This document shows, piece after piece, positions 39,479-46,409 of a DNA stretch of 64,000 nucleotides; the first letter of the stretch is position 1; the number at the start of each line of letters is the position of its first letter. Position numbers and translations under genes: made by a program. The stretch spans positions 34,118-98,117 of the forward strand of contig NZ_KE383848.1 in NCBI RefSeq assembly GCF_000422485.1, given 5' to 3'. The DNA comes from Paenibacillus pasadenensis DSM 19293 (GTDB lineage: Bacteria > Bacillota > Bacilli > Paenibacillales > Paenibacillaceae). Under the pieces are notes generated by a model. It searched no databases, had not been told where the DNA came from, and saw only the letters and a list, made by a program, of their open reading frames with translations.

Positions 39479-40716
39479 CCGCAGCGCTTTTGCTGCAGCT
39501 CGTTTTCATTGTATGGAACACTCGGTATTACCGACCGCTTGGCGACAGGGGGAAGCGGGCATTGCCCGCACCCGGAACGGCAGAGAGGAAGGCGGAGGCA
39601 GAGAAGGATTCTCTTCCAAACGCGCTCCATCTCTTTGAATCGCGGGATTTTAATCGAAGTAATCCTGAGAATGACATTGTATTACCAAGTGATATTTCCG
39701 TTCTCATCCCTGCCCGCAACGAGGAGCGGAACCTGCCGCGCTGCCTGGAAAGCCTGCTCGCGCAGCGCGGCCGGCCGCGGGAAATTCTCGTCCTCGACGA
39801 CCGTTCGGACGATGACACGGCGGACATCGCCCGGCGATTCGCCCGGCTGCCGGACTCGCGTATCCGGCTGCTGGACGGCCGCGAGCTGCCGGAAGGCTGG
39901 CTCGGCAAGTCTCATGCCTGCGCCCAGCTGGCGGCGGAGGCGTCGGGCAGATGGCTGCTGTTCCTCGATGCCGATGTCGCGCTCGAGCCGGAGGCGCTGG
40001 AGGCGGCGGCCCGCGAGGCTTCCGCGCAGCGGAGCGGACTCGTCAGCGGCTTCCCCCGGCAGGAGACCGGCACCTGGATGGAAAAGCTCGTCGTGCCGAT
40101 GATGCTGTTCACGATCCTCTGCCATCTGCCGCTGCGGCTCGTGAGCCGCTCGCGCGATCCGCGCTTCGCGGCGGCGAACGGCGCGTTCATCCTGATCGCC
40201 GCCGACAGCTACCGGCGAATCGGCGGACATGCCGCGGTCCGCTCGTCGCTGCTCGACGACATGGAGCTGATCCGGCTCGCCAAGCGCGGCGGGGAGCCGG
40301 CGCGGCTCGCCCGCATCGACGCGCTCGCCTCCAGCCGCATGTACCGCGGCGCCGCCGAGGTGTGGACCGGCTACCGCAAAAACCTGTTCCCCGGCCTCGG
40401 CCGCAGCCTGCCGCTGCTGCTGGCGGTGAGCGCGGCTTATGCGGCGCTCTACCTGCTGCCTGCGGCGGGGCTGCTGGCGGGGCTCGCGGCGTGGGCGGCC
40501 TCAGGCCAGCCCCAGGCGTGGCTGCCGGCGGCCGCCGCGGCATGGGCGCTCGGCGCGCTCGTCAAGCTCGCGGTCGACATCCGCGGAGCGGTGCCGGCCG
40601 CGTACTGCCTGCTGCTGCCGGCGAGCATCGCGCTCGTGCTGCTGATCGGGGCGGACTCGGCCCGCTGCCATTACCGCAAGCGGGGCTACGAATGGAAAGG
40701 AAGGCGATACGCATGA
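39454..40716 (+). CDS. crtQ: Membrane glycosyltransferase family 2 (CrtQ-like)
   Basis: Probably glucosylates a carotenoid carboxylate or hydroxyl at the inner leaflet. 420 residues: one N-terminal hydrophobic segment (VFALVAAALLLQLVFIV), a GT2 catalytic domain (SVLIPARNEERNLPRCLESLL; LVLDDRSDDDT; acceptor-metal motif LFLDADVAL; DDMELIRLAKRGG), then two or three C-terminal hydrophobic segments. The ATG at 39454 was chosen because AAGGAGG lies nine bases upstream. A patch at 39600-39710 is clearly AT-richer than its surroundings and encodes a linker (HLFESRDFNRSNPENDIVLP) between the membrane segment and the catalytic domain. Confidence 0.82.
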   Translation: MEAVFALVAAALLLQLVFIVWNTRYYRPLGDRGKRALPAPGTAERKAEAEKDSLPNALHLFESRDFNRSNPENDIVLPSDISVLIPARNEERNLPRCLESLLAQRGRPREILVLDDRSDDDTADIARRFARLPDSRIRLLDGRELPEGWLGKSHACAQLAAEASGRWLLFLDADVALEPEALEAAAREASAQRSGLVSGFPRQETGTWMEKLVVPMMLFTILCHLPLRLVSRSRDPRFAAANGAFILIAADSYRRIGGHAAVRSSLLDDMELIRLAKRGGEPARLARIDALASSRMYRGAAEVWTGYRKNLFPGLGRSLPLLLAVSAAYAALYLLPAAGLLAGLAAWAASGQPQAWLPAAAAAWALGALVKLAVDIRGAVPAAYCLLLPASIALVLLIGADSARCHYRKRGYEWKGRRYA

Positions 40717-42305
40717 ACGACGGGTCCAGACTCGGCCGCGGCCCTGAGCCGCCGCCCGCGCGCGCCGCAGCCGCGAGCTCCGGCCGGACCGGACGCCGCA
40801 TCGCCGTCGTCGGAGGCGGGCTCGGCGGCCTGTCCTGCGCGATCCATCTGGCGGCCCGGGGCTGCCGGGTGACGCTGCTGGAGAAGGAGCCGGAGCTCGG
40901 CGGCAAGCTGCAGCGCGTCGAGGCGGACGGCTACCGCTTCGACAACGGGCCGAGCACGCTGACGATGCAGCCCGTATTCGACGCCGTATTCGCCGCCGCG
41001 GGGCGGAAGCGCGAGGACTACGTGCGCTTCCGGCCGCTCGATCCGATCGCGCGCAGCCGCTTCGCGGACGGGTCGGTCGTCGACCTGACCGCCGACGCGG
41101 AGCGGATGGAGGCGCAGATCGCCGCCTACAGCCCCGAGGATGCGCGGAGCTACCGCGCCTACATGCGGGAGAGCGCGCGGCTGCATGCGCTCGCCGAGCG
41201 GGAGTTTCTGAGCGGGCTCATCCTCGGCTGGAAGGACCGGCTGCGTCCGTCGCTGCTCGCCGGCTTCGCCCGCATCCGGCCGCTCGCCTCGATGGACCGC
41301 GTGCTGCGGAGCTATTTCCGCCATCCGAACACGCTGGCGATGTTCGGCCGCTATGCGACCTATGTCGGCTCGGCTCCGCGGCAGACGCCGGCCGTCTTCA
41401 ACATGATGGCGCATATCGAGGCCGGAGACGGCGGCGGCAGCGGCGTATTCGCCGCGGACGGCGGCAGCTACGCGATCGTGGAGGCGTACGCGCGGCTCGC
41501 CCGCGAGCTCGGCGTGGACATCCGCACGCGGGCCGAGGTCCGGCGCATCGCCGTCCTGCACGGCCGCGCGGCCGGCGTCGAGACGGACGGCGGCTTCGTC
41601 CGGGCCGACGCCGTCGTCCTGAACGCCGATCCGCTCGAGGCGCTGCGCCGGCTCGTGCCGGAGCTCGATCGCCCGTCGACGCCCGATCGGCGGCTCGACC
41701 GGCTGGAGCCTTCGGTAGCGGGCTTCGTGCTGCTGCTCGGACTGCGCGGGGAGCTGGGCGGCCTGCTGCATCACAATGTCTTTTTCCCGGACGACTACGA
41801 GGCGGAGTTCGACGACCTGTTCGGACGGCGGGAGCTGCCGGCCGATCCGGCCATTTATGTGTGCCGGTCGGGCGGCGGGGCGGCGGCGGGAGCGGTCGGC
41901 GGCAGCGGGCGGACGAGCTTGTTCGCCCTCGTCAACGCGCCGGCCCAGCGGGACGGGCTGGACTACGAGGCGCTCAAGGACGCCTATGCCGAGCGCATCC
42001 TCGGCCTGCTCGAGGCCCGCGGCCTGAGCGGCATCGCGGAGCGGACGGACCCGCAGGCGGGCGGCCTGCGCCGCGTGCTGACGCCGGACGATCTGGCCCG
42101 GCGGACGGGCGCCTGGCGCGGAGCGATCTACGGCATGTCGTCGAACCGGCCGAGCCAGGCGTTCTTCCGTTTTCCGAGCCGGGACCGCGACATCCGCGGC
42201 CTCTGGTATGCGGGCGGCTCCGCCCATCCCGGCGGCGGCACGCCGATCGTCACGATCTGCGGGCGGCTCGTCGCGGAGCGGCTGCTGGAGGAGCTGGGCG
42301 ATTAG
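40713..42305 (+). CDS. CrtN/CrtP-type carotenoid oxidoreductase (third copy)
   Basis: 530 residues, FAD-dependent phytoene desaturase family. After a disordered N-terminus comes the FAD motif RIAVVGGGLGGLSCAIHLAARG, then DNGPSTLTMQPVFDAVFAAAG. The C-terminal motif (RDIRGLWYAGGSAHPGGGTPIVTICGRL) with preceding SSNRPSQAFFRFPSR resembles CrtP/CrtNb-type enzymes that oxidise a terminal methyl group. It overlaps the glycosyltransferase by ATGA and is the last gene of the operon. No aldehyde dehydrogenase gene, often needed to complete the carboxylate, is present in the cluster. Confidence 0.82.
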   Translation: MNDGSRLGRGPEPPPARAAAASSGRTGRRIAVVGGGLGGLSCAIHLAARGCRVTLLEKEPELGGKLQRVEADGYRFDNGPSTLTMQPVFDAVFAAAGRKREDYVRFRPLDPIARSRFADGSVVDLTADAERMEAQIAAYSPEDARSYRAYMRESARLHALAEREFLSGLILGWKDRLRPSLLAGFARIRPLASMDRVLRSYFRHPNTLAMFGRYATYVGSAPRQTPAVFNMMAHIEAGDGGGSGVFAADGGSYAIVEAYARLARELGVDIRTRAEVRRIAVLHGRAAGVETDGGFVRADAVVLNADPLEALRRLVPELDRPSTPDRRLDRLEPSVAGFVLLLGLRGELGGLLHHNVFFPDDYEAEFDDLFGRRELPADPAIYVCRSGGGAAAGAVGGSGRTSLFALVNAPAQRDGLDYEALKDAYAERILGLLEARGLSGIAERTDPQAGGLRRVLTPDDLARRTGAWRGAIYGMSSNRPSQAFFRFPSRDRDIRGLWYAGGSAHPGGGTPIVTICGRLVAERLLEELGD

Positions 42306-42325
42306 CGCGAATTCCAATATGCGGG

Positions 42326-42352
42326 TGAAACTTTTTTCCAGATTGAGCCGTA
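42326..42352 (+). promoter_or_regulatory. ECF sigma-W-like promoter of spo0M
   Basis: TGAAAC (42326-42331), then a T-run typical of sigma-W promoters, then CGTA (42349-42352) at 17 bp spacing, about 90 bp before spo0M. The Bacillus subtilis spo0M gene is known to be under SigW as well as SigH control. Confidence 0.7.
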
Positions 42353-42444
42353 TCCATCTCCAGCATCATTCCCCGGCCGGCAGTCCTGAAGCGGACCCGT
42401 GGGCGAGCGGAATGAGCAACTATCGGTCAGGGAGCGTGGGCGGC

Positions 42445-43212
42445 ATGTCCTTCTTCAAAAACATGATGGCTTCGATGGGAATCGGAGCGGCCAAGGTCGA
42501 GACGGTGCTGGAGGTGCCGTACAGCGGCGTCCGTCCCGGAGACGAGATCTCCGGGCGGATCCTCGTCGAGGGCGGAGCGGTTCCGCAGCAGATCAACGGC
42601 ATTGAGCTCGTGCTCATGACGAGCTATATCAAGGAAGTGAACGACAGCAAGGTCAGAGAGAACGTCGCGCTGGCCCGCCTGCCGCTGCGCGAGTCGTTCC
42701 AGATCGGCGCCGGCAGCCGCGAGGAATTCGACTTCCGCTGGGTGCTGCCGCAGCATACGCCGATCACGGCCGGCGGCACGCAGGTGTGGATCAAGACGTC
42801 GCTCGACATCGCGAGCGCCCTCGATGCGGCGGACAACGACTACATCAAGGTGCTGCCGCATCCGCTCGTCGCCAGCGTGCTGGAGGCCGTCGAGCGCCTT
42901 GGCTTCCGCACCCGCGAGGTGGAGTGCAAGCATGTCGGGCATTCGCGCTACGGAGTGCCGGTGCTGCAGGAATTCGAGTTCGTGCCGCGCACGCGCGAGT
43001 TCGGCCGGCTCGACGAGCTGGAGATGGTGTTCCTCCCGTCCCCGGGCTACGTAGACGTGATGATGGAGGTCGACCGCCGGGGCGGCGCCTTCTCCGAATG
43101 GCTCGGCACCGACGAGACGCGCGCTTCGTTCCGCCTGCACGAGGCGGATGTGCGGCGCGGCCCCGATGCGCTGGCGCGGGAGCTCGGCGCCCGCATCCGC
43201 AGCTATATGTAG
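42445..43212 (+). CDS. spo0M: Sporulation-control protein Spo0M
   Basis: 255 residues, close to Bacillus Spo0M (258). An arrestin-like beta-sandwich protein that influences sporulation and cell shape. It starts MSFFKNMMASMGIGAAKVETVLE-like and contains PYSGVRPGDEISGRILVEGG and WVLPQHTPITAGGTQVWIKTSLDI, characteristic of the family. The ATG at 42445 matches the family N-terminus. A weak ribosome site (AGGGAG) lies 12 bases upstream. A longer frame extends back into the carotenoid operon but is not family-like. It has its own sigma-W-like promoter and strong terminator. Confidence 0.92.
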   Translation: MSFFKNMMASMGIGAAKVETVLEVPYSGVRPGDEISGRILVEGGAVPQQINGIELVLMTSYIKEVNDSKVRENVALARLPLRESFQIGAGSREEFDFRWVLPQHTPITAGGTQVWIKTSLDIASALDAADNDYIKVLPHPLVASVLEAVERLGFRTREVECKHVGHSRYGVPVLQEFEFVPRTREFGRLDELEMVFLPSPGYVDVMMEVDRRGGAFSEWLGTDETRASFRLHEADVRRGPDALARELGARIRSYM

Positions 43213-43219
43213 CGACGGC

Positions 43220-43263
43220 AAAAAGCCTCCTTTCCGACCTTCGGCCGGAAAGGAGGCTTTTTT
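43220..43263. terminator. Terminator between spo0M and the transaminase gene
   Basis: AAAAGCCTCCTTTCCG pairs with CGGAAAGGAGGCTTTTTT, with T-runs on both strands. It can serve spo0M and the converging minus-strand gene. Confidence 0.9.
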
Positions 43264-43312
43264 CATGCGATGCGGGCTCCGCTCAGGCGGACGCCCGCTC
43301 GCTCGCTCGCAA

Positions 43313-44158
43313 TCAGCGCTGGCGCGTCAGCTCGGCATAGCGCGCGTGGATCGCGCGCGCGACCGGCCCCGGCGAGCCGGGGCCGATCGGACCGCGCCCA
43401 TGGACGCCGGCGATCGGTACGAGCTCGATGCCGCTGCTCGTCAGGAACGCCTCGTCGGCGGCCAGCAGCTCCTCCGGCCCGAACGCTTCCTCGATGAACG
43501 GGATGCCCTGCTCCTCGGCGATGCGGCGCACGGCGATGCGGGCGATGCCGCCGAGAATATGGTTGGTCGCCGGATGCGTGCGGATCGCGCCGTCCCGGAC
43601 GAGATAGGCGTTGGAGCTCGAGCCCTCGGTCACGAGGCCGTCCCGCACGAGCACCGCCTCGAAGCAGCCCGCCTCCACGGCGGCCTGCTTGGCGAGGATA
43701 TTCGGCAGCAGGTTGAGCGACTTGATGTGGCAGTTCAGCCAGCGCTCGTCCGGATGGAGCAGCACCTGCACGCCTTGCTCGCGGACGCCGGGGGCGAGCT
43801 CGCGCCACGGCTTGATCGTCATCGTCAGCGAGGACGGCACCGACGGAAAGGCGTGGTTGCGCGGCGCGACGCCCCGCGTCACCTGCAGGTAGATGTCGCC
43901 GCTGGCGAGGCCGCTGCGCGTGACGAGCTCGTCCATGATCGCGCGCAGCTCGCCGCGGTCCGGCGCGATGTCGATGCGGATCAGGTCGGCGCTGCGGTAC
44001 AGCCGGTCGAGATGCTCCTCCAGCATGAACGGATGGCCCTCGTACACGCGGAAAAATTCATAGACGCCGTCGCCGAACTGATGGCCGCGCTCCTCGATCG
44101 GCAGCACCAGCTCCTCCAGCGACACGAAGCGTCCGTTGATATAGCCGAGACTTGTCAT
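43313..44158 (-). CDS. dat: D-amino-acid transaminase
   Basis: Interconverts D-alanine and alpha-ketoglutarate with D-glutamate and pyruvate, supplying D-Glu for peptidoglycan. 281 residues from the internal ATG at 44158, matching the usual length. PLP-binding Lys146 lies in LNCHIKSLNLLPNILAK. The family segments GYINGRFVSLEELVLPIEERGHQFGDGVYE, VTEGSSSNAYLV and HILGGIAR are present. AAGGAGG lies nine bases before this ATG, a strong argument for initiation here. The upstream frame is open into a nucleotidyltransferase domain. Confidence 0.88.
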   Translation of the reverse strand: MTSLGYINGRFVSLEELVLPIEERGHQFGDGVYEFFRVYEGHPFMLEEHLDRLYRSADLIRIDIAPDRGELRAIMDELVTRSGLASGDIYLQVTRGVAPRNHAFPSVPSSLTMTIKPWRELAPGVREQGVQVLLHPDERWLNCHIKSLNLLPNILAKQAAVEAGCFEAVLVRDGLVTEGSSSNAYLVRDGAIRTHPATNHILGGIARIAVRRIAEEQGIPFIEEAFGPEELLAADEAFLTSSGIELVPIAGVHGRGPIGPGSPGPVARAIHARYAELTRQR

Positions 44159-44869
44159 GCTTGCTTCCTCCTTCGGATGAATGCGTTCTTCCTGCGGCAC
44201 GCCTATGGGCCCGGAGCCGTCCGCCAGCCGGACGAGCGGCCAGCGCTCCAGCCAGCCCTTGGCCGCCGCCCGCCGCGCGAACAGCGACGGATCGCGCTGC
44301 AGCGGGCTCGGGCGCAGCTTCATGGCGAACAGGTCGCTCAGCCCGTGCGGGGCGAGCGCCTCGACCTGATCGTCCGACGAGAGCCGCAGGGCGACGGCGG
44401 TGGCGGTCTCGGGCCAGCGGCTCATCGCGTCCGCCACGCCGGCGAACGGCTCGTCCCCGTTGATCGGGTGCATGCGCGCCTGGTTTTTGACCGACCAGCG
44501 CAGGCCGGGCCTGGCCGCGGCGAGCGCCTGCTCCCACGGCTTTTCGGCAGCCTCGTCGGGGCAGGCGGGATCAAAGTAGACGACATCGGCGTCGTCCAGG
44601 GGCGTGCGCTCGGCGCGTCCGTGCAGACGGTCCCAGACGAGGTTGCGGACATAGCCGGCGGCGAGCCAGGCCCCGGGCGGACCGTGCTCGCGGACCTGCC
44701 GCAGATCGGCGAGCAGCTCCGGCTCCGAGGCCGCGAAGTCCAGCAGGCGGCGCAGCAGGGCGGCCTCGGCGTCGCGGCCGGGCGCGTTTCGTTCGGATTC
44801 ACAGGCATCGGATCGGTTCGTCAGAGATCGGCCTCCTCCCGCATCGGAATCGTGATCAGCATTCAGCAT
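43313..44869 (-). CDS. Stop-free frame joining a nucleotidyltransferase domain to D-amino-acid transaminase
   Basis: A single 518-codon frame. The first 215 residues resemble the NTP_transf_6/DUF925 family of predicted nucleotidyltransferases (AAGYVRNLVWDRLHGR, PLDDADVVYFD, VKNQARMH, DAMSRWPETATAVALRL, PHGLSDLF, LERWPLVRL). The rest is a complete D-amino-acid transaminase. At the junction (44156-44175) AAGGAGGAAGCAAGC precedes an ATG, the normal start arrangement of a separate gene, yet no stop codon ends the first domain. So either a true fusion is made, or ribosomes re-initiate and both a fusion and a free transaminase exist. No good ribosome site precedes the first ATG at 44869. Confidence 0.6.
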   Translation of the reverse strand: MLNADHDSDAGGGRSLTNRSDACESERNAPGRDAEAALLRRLLDFAASEPELLADLRQVREHGPPGAWLAAGYVRNLVWDRLHGRAERTPLDDADVVYFDPACPDEAAEKPWEQALAAARPGLRWSVKNQARMHPINGDEPFAGVADAMSRWPETATAVALRLSSDDQVEALAPHGLSDLFAMKLRPSPLQRDPSLFARRAAAKGWLERWPLVRLADGSGPIGVPQEERIHPKEEASMTSLGYINGRFVSLEELVLPIEERGHQFGDGVYEFFRVYEGHPFMLEEHLDRLYRSADLIRIDIAPDRGELRAIMDELVTRSGLASGDIYLQVTRGVAPRNHAFPSVPSSLTMTIKPWRELAPGVREQGVQVLLHPDERWLNCHIKSLNLLPNILAKQAAVEAGCFEAVLVRDGLVTEGSSSNAYLVRDGAIRTHPATNHILGGIARIAVRRIAEEQGIPFIEEAFGPEELLAADEAFLTSSGIELVPIAGVHGRGPIGPGSPGPVARAIHARYAELTRQR

Positions 44870-44902
44870 ACTGCGGACAGAGGGGCGTGCACAACCTCGC
44901 GC

Positions 44903-44989
44903 TCACGATTCGAAGCGGGCTTCGCGATTCGACTCGCTCACCTCGTAGAGCAGCAGAATCTTCAGACTGTAGAGCAGGCGGGATTTCAA
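44903..44989 (-). CDS. Possible 28-residue small protein
   Basis: A TTG start with AAAGGAG nine bases upstream gives a 28-residue, partly hydrophobic product (MKSRLLYSLKILLLYEVSES, then NREARFES). It is preceded by an extended -10 promoter (45032-45060) and lies just upstream of the nucleotidyltransferase/transaminase frame. It may be a real micro-protein or a leader peptide. No family was recognised. Confidence 0.4.
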   Translation of the reverse strand: MKSRLLYSLKILLLYEVSESNREARFES

Positions 44990-45031
44990 GCGACGAGTCT
45001 CCTTTCCGAATCGCGACAGCGAATGATCCCT

Positions 45032-45060
45032 ATCATACCAGCGCTGGGCATGAATGGAAA
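45032..45060 (-). promoter_or_regulatory. Candidate extended -10 promoter
   Basis: On the minus strand TTTCCA (45060-45055), 17 bp, then TGGTATGAT with an extended TG and -10 TATGAT (45037-45032). It would drive the 28-codon frame and the transaminase region. Confidence 0.5.
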
Positions 45061-45159
45061 CCGGATCGTTCCATCGCAACCTTCGCTCGATCCGGCTCGT
45101 CCTAAGGGCAGCATCGGCCCGCGCAAGAGCGGGCAAGCGGGAGAAGAGGAGGCGAGGGA

Positions 45160-45324
45160 ATGGGCGCCATCATCTGGATCAACGGAGCGTTCGGCTCCGG
45201 CAAGACGCAGACCGCCTGGGAGCTGCATCGGCGGCTGCCGGGCTCGTTCGTGTTCGACCCGGAGAACGCCGGGTACTACATCCGCGAGAACCTGCCGGCG
45301 GAGCTGGAGGCTTCTTTTCCATGA
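45160..45324 (+). pseudogene. Truncated tmrB-like ATP-binding protein remnant
   Basis: The frame starts with GGAGGCGAGGGA before an ATG and encodes the N-terminus of a TmrB-like protein: [20 protein letters not shown] contains the P-loop GAFGSGKT, followed by [18 protein letters not shown] stop codon ends it after 54 residues, whereas TmrB is about 190-200 residues. No continuation is visible in any frame before the next gene at 45476. So only the 5' quarter remains, probably after a deletion. A free-standing 54-residue P-loop protein is unlikely to work. Confidence 0.7.
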
Positions 45325-45475
45325 GCGGGCTCTTCCCGAGCGGATGCCGGTCTTGGCTGCCAAGGGAACAACCGCCGCCGAGAGCGGTTGAACCAGGAAA
45401 GAAACGAAGCCGAATCGGCTTGCGGTTCGTACCCAGTTCCATGGAAACGAAACGAGGGAAAGAGGAGGAGAACCG

Positions 45476-45781
45476 ATGAAGAAACGCGGACGCTGGATTT
45501 GGCTCGCCGTGACGCTGGCGCTGCTGGTCGCGATCGGAGGCTGCACCGCCTGGTATTTCAGCACGGAGAACGGCTCCAGGCAGCTGAAGACCTGGAAGTC
45601 GAACAATGCCGGAGGACTGGAGCGGACCGTCAAGGTGTACGACCAGAACGGAAATCTGCTACAGCAGTATGAGGGACGCATCGACATCCAGGACACGGAG
45701 TACGGCAACAAGGTGCTGTTCGACCTGAACGGCAAGCGCATCGTGATCTACAACGCCACCGTCATCGTCGAGGAAAAATAA
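45476..45781 (+). CDS. Small membrane-anchored/lipoprotein of unknown function
   Basis: 101 residues. A basic N-terminus, one hydrophobic segment (IWLAVTLALLVAIGGC) ending in a lipobox-like GGC, then a beta-rich extracellular domain (LKTWKSNNAGGLERTVKVYD, NGNLLQQYEGRIDIQDTEYG, VLFDLNGKRIVIYNATVIVEE). The pattern resembles a small conserved domain found in Gram-positive lipoproteins (DUF5052-like). AAAGAGGAGG precedes the ATG. It lies behind the tmrB remnant and is otherwise isolated. Confidence 0.7.
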   Translation: MKKRGRWIWLAVTLALLVAIGGCTAWYFSTENGSRQLKTWKSNNAGGLERTVKVYDQNGNLLQQYEGRIDIQDTEYGNKVLFDLNGKRIVIYNATVIVEEK

Positions 45782-45958
45782 CCGGTCCCCGCCGCGCGCG
45801 GCCAGGTTTCCCCTTACTTCGACACGGGGGCTGGGTTACACTGGGTATGCCTGTACCGGCCTATGGTCCGGCTCCGTCCGCACCGGCGTCCGACAACAGC
45901 TGACCCGGCCCGACAGACGCCAGCCGACGCCAGCTTCGTTCGAAGAAGGAGGAAGCCG

Positions 45959-46213
45959 ATGGAAACGCTTGCCGCCTCGCTGTTCTTTCTCATCTACGCG
46001 CTCGTCGCCGGAGTGCTGGTGTACCGGCTGCGCAAGGGCACGTTCCGCCGCCTGCGCAAGGAAAACGCCGGACTCGTCGCGCTCGTGCTGCTCCAGCTGC
46101 TTCTCCTGAACGGCACGGCCGCGCTCAAAACGGTGCTCGGAGCGGCGATGGCGGCGCTGTTCGCGGTCGGCTGGCTGCTGGCGGACAAGGCCCGGCAGCG
46201 CGGACAGCCGTGA
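45959..46213 (+). CDS. Small two-helix membrane protein of unknown function
   Basis: 84 residues from an ATG with AAGGAGG six bases upstream. Two or three hydrophobic segments (LAASLFFLIYALVAGVLVY; LVALVLLQLLLLNGTAAL; VLGAAMAALFAVGWLLA) separated by a basic loop (RLRKGTFRRLRKE). No family was recognised. It is followed by the non-coding leader of the ParM-like gene. Confidence 0.65.
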   Translation: METLAASLFFLIYALVAGVLVYRLRKGTFRRLRKENAGLVALVLLQLLLLNGTAALKTVLGAAMAALFAVGWLLADKARQRGQP

Positions 46214-46409
46214 CGATTGCCCAGGAAATATTCCCCTGAACGGGGAACAAGCTGTGAACTTGCCGGACTACGGAAGGAAAACCGCTGCCCCTGTCGAATG
46301 ATATTACCAGGCAATACCGCCTGGCCGCGAACAGGGCGCGCCCGCGCCCGGCCGGCCGTGGCCGGCCACAACCGCTCTCCCGAGCCGAGAGACGAGGAGG
46401 AACCGAAAC

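Noticed and set aside
42306-42444. Extension of the spo0M frame upstream into the carotenoid operon
   Set aside because: The longer start would add a non-family segment, while the promoter and family N-terminus point to the ATG at 42445.
46214-46409. Centromere-like repeats for the ParM/ParR-like module
   Set aside because: Only scattered short similarities (for example CCAGGNAAT) were found; no regular repeat block. Not reported as a centromere.
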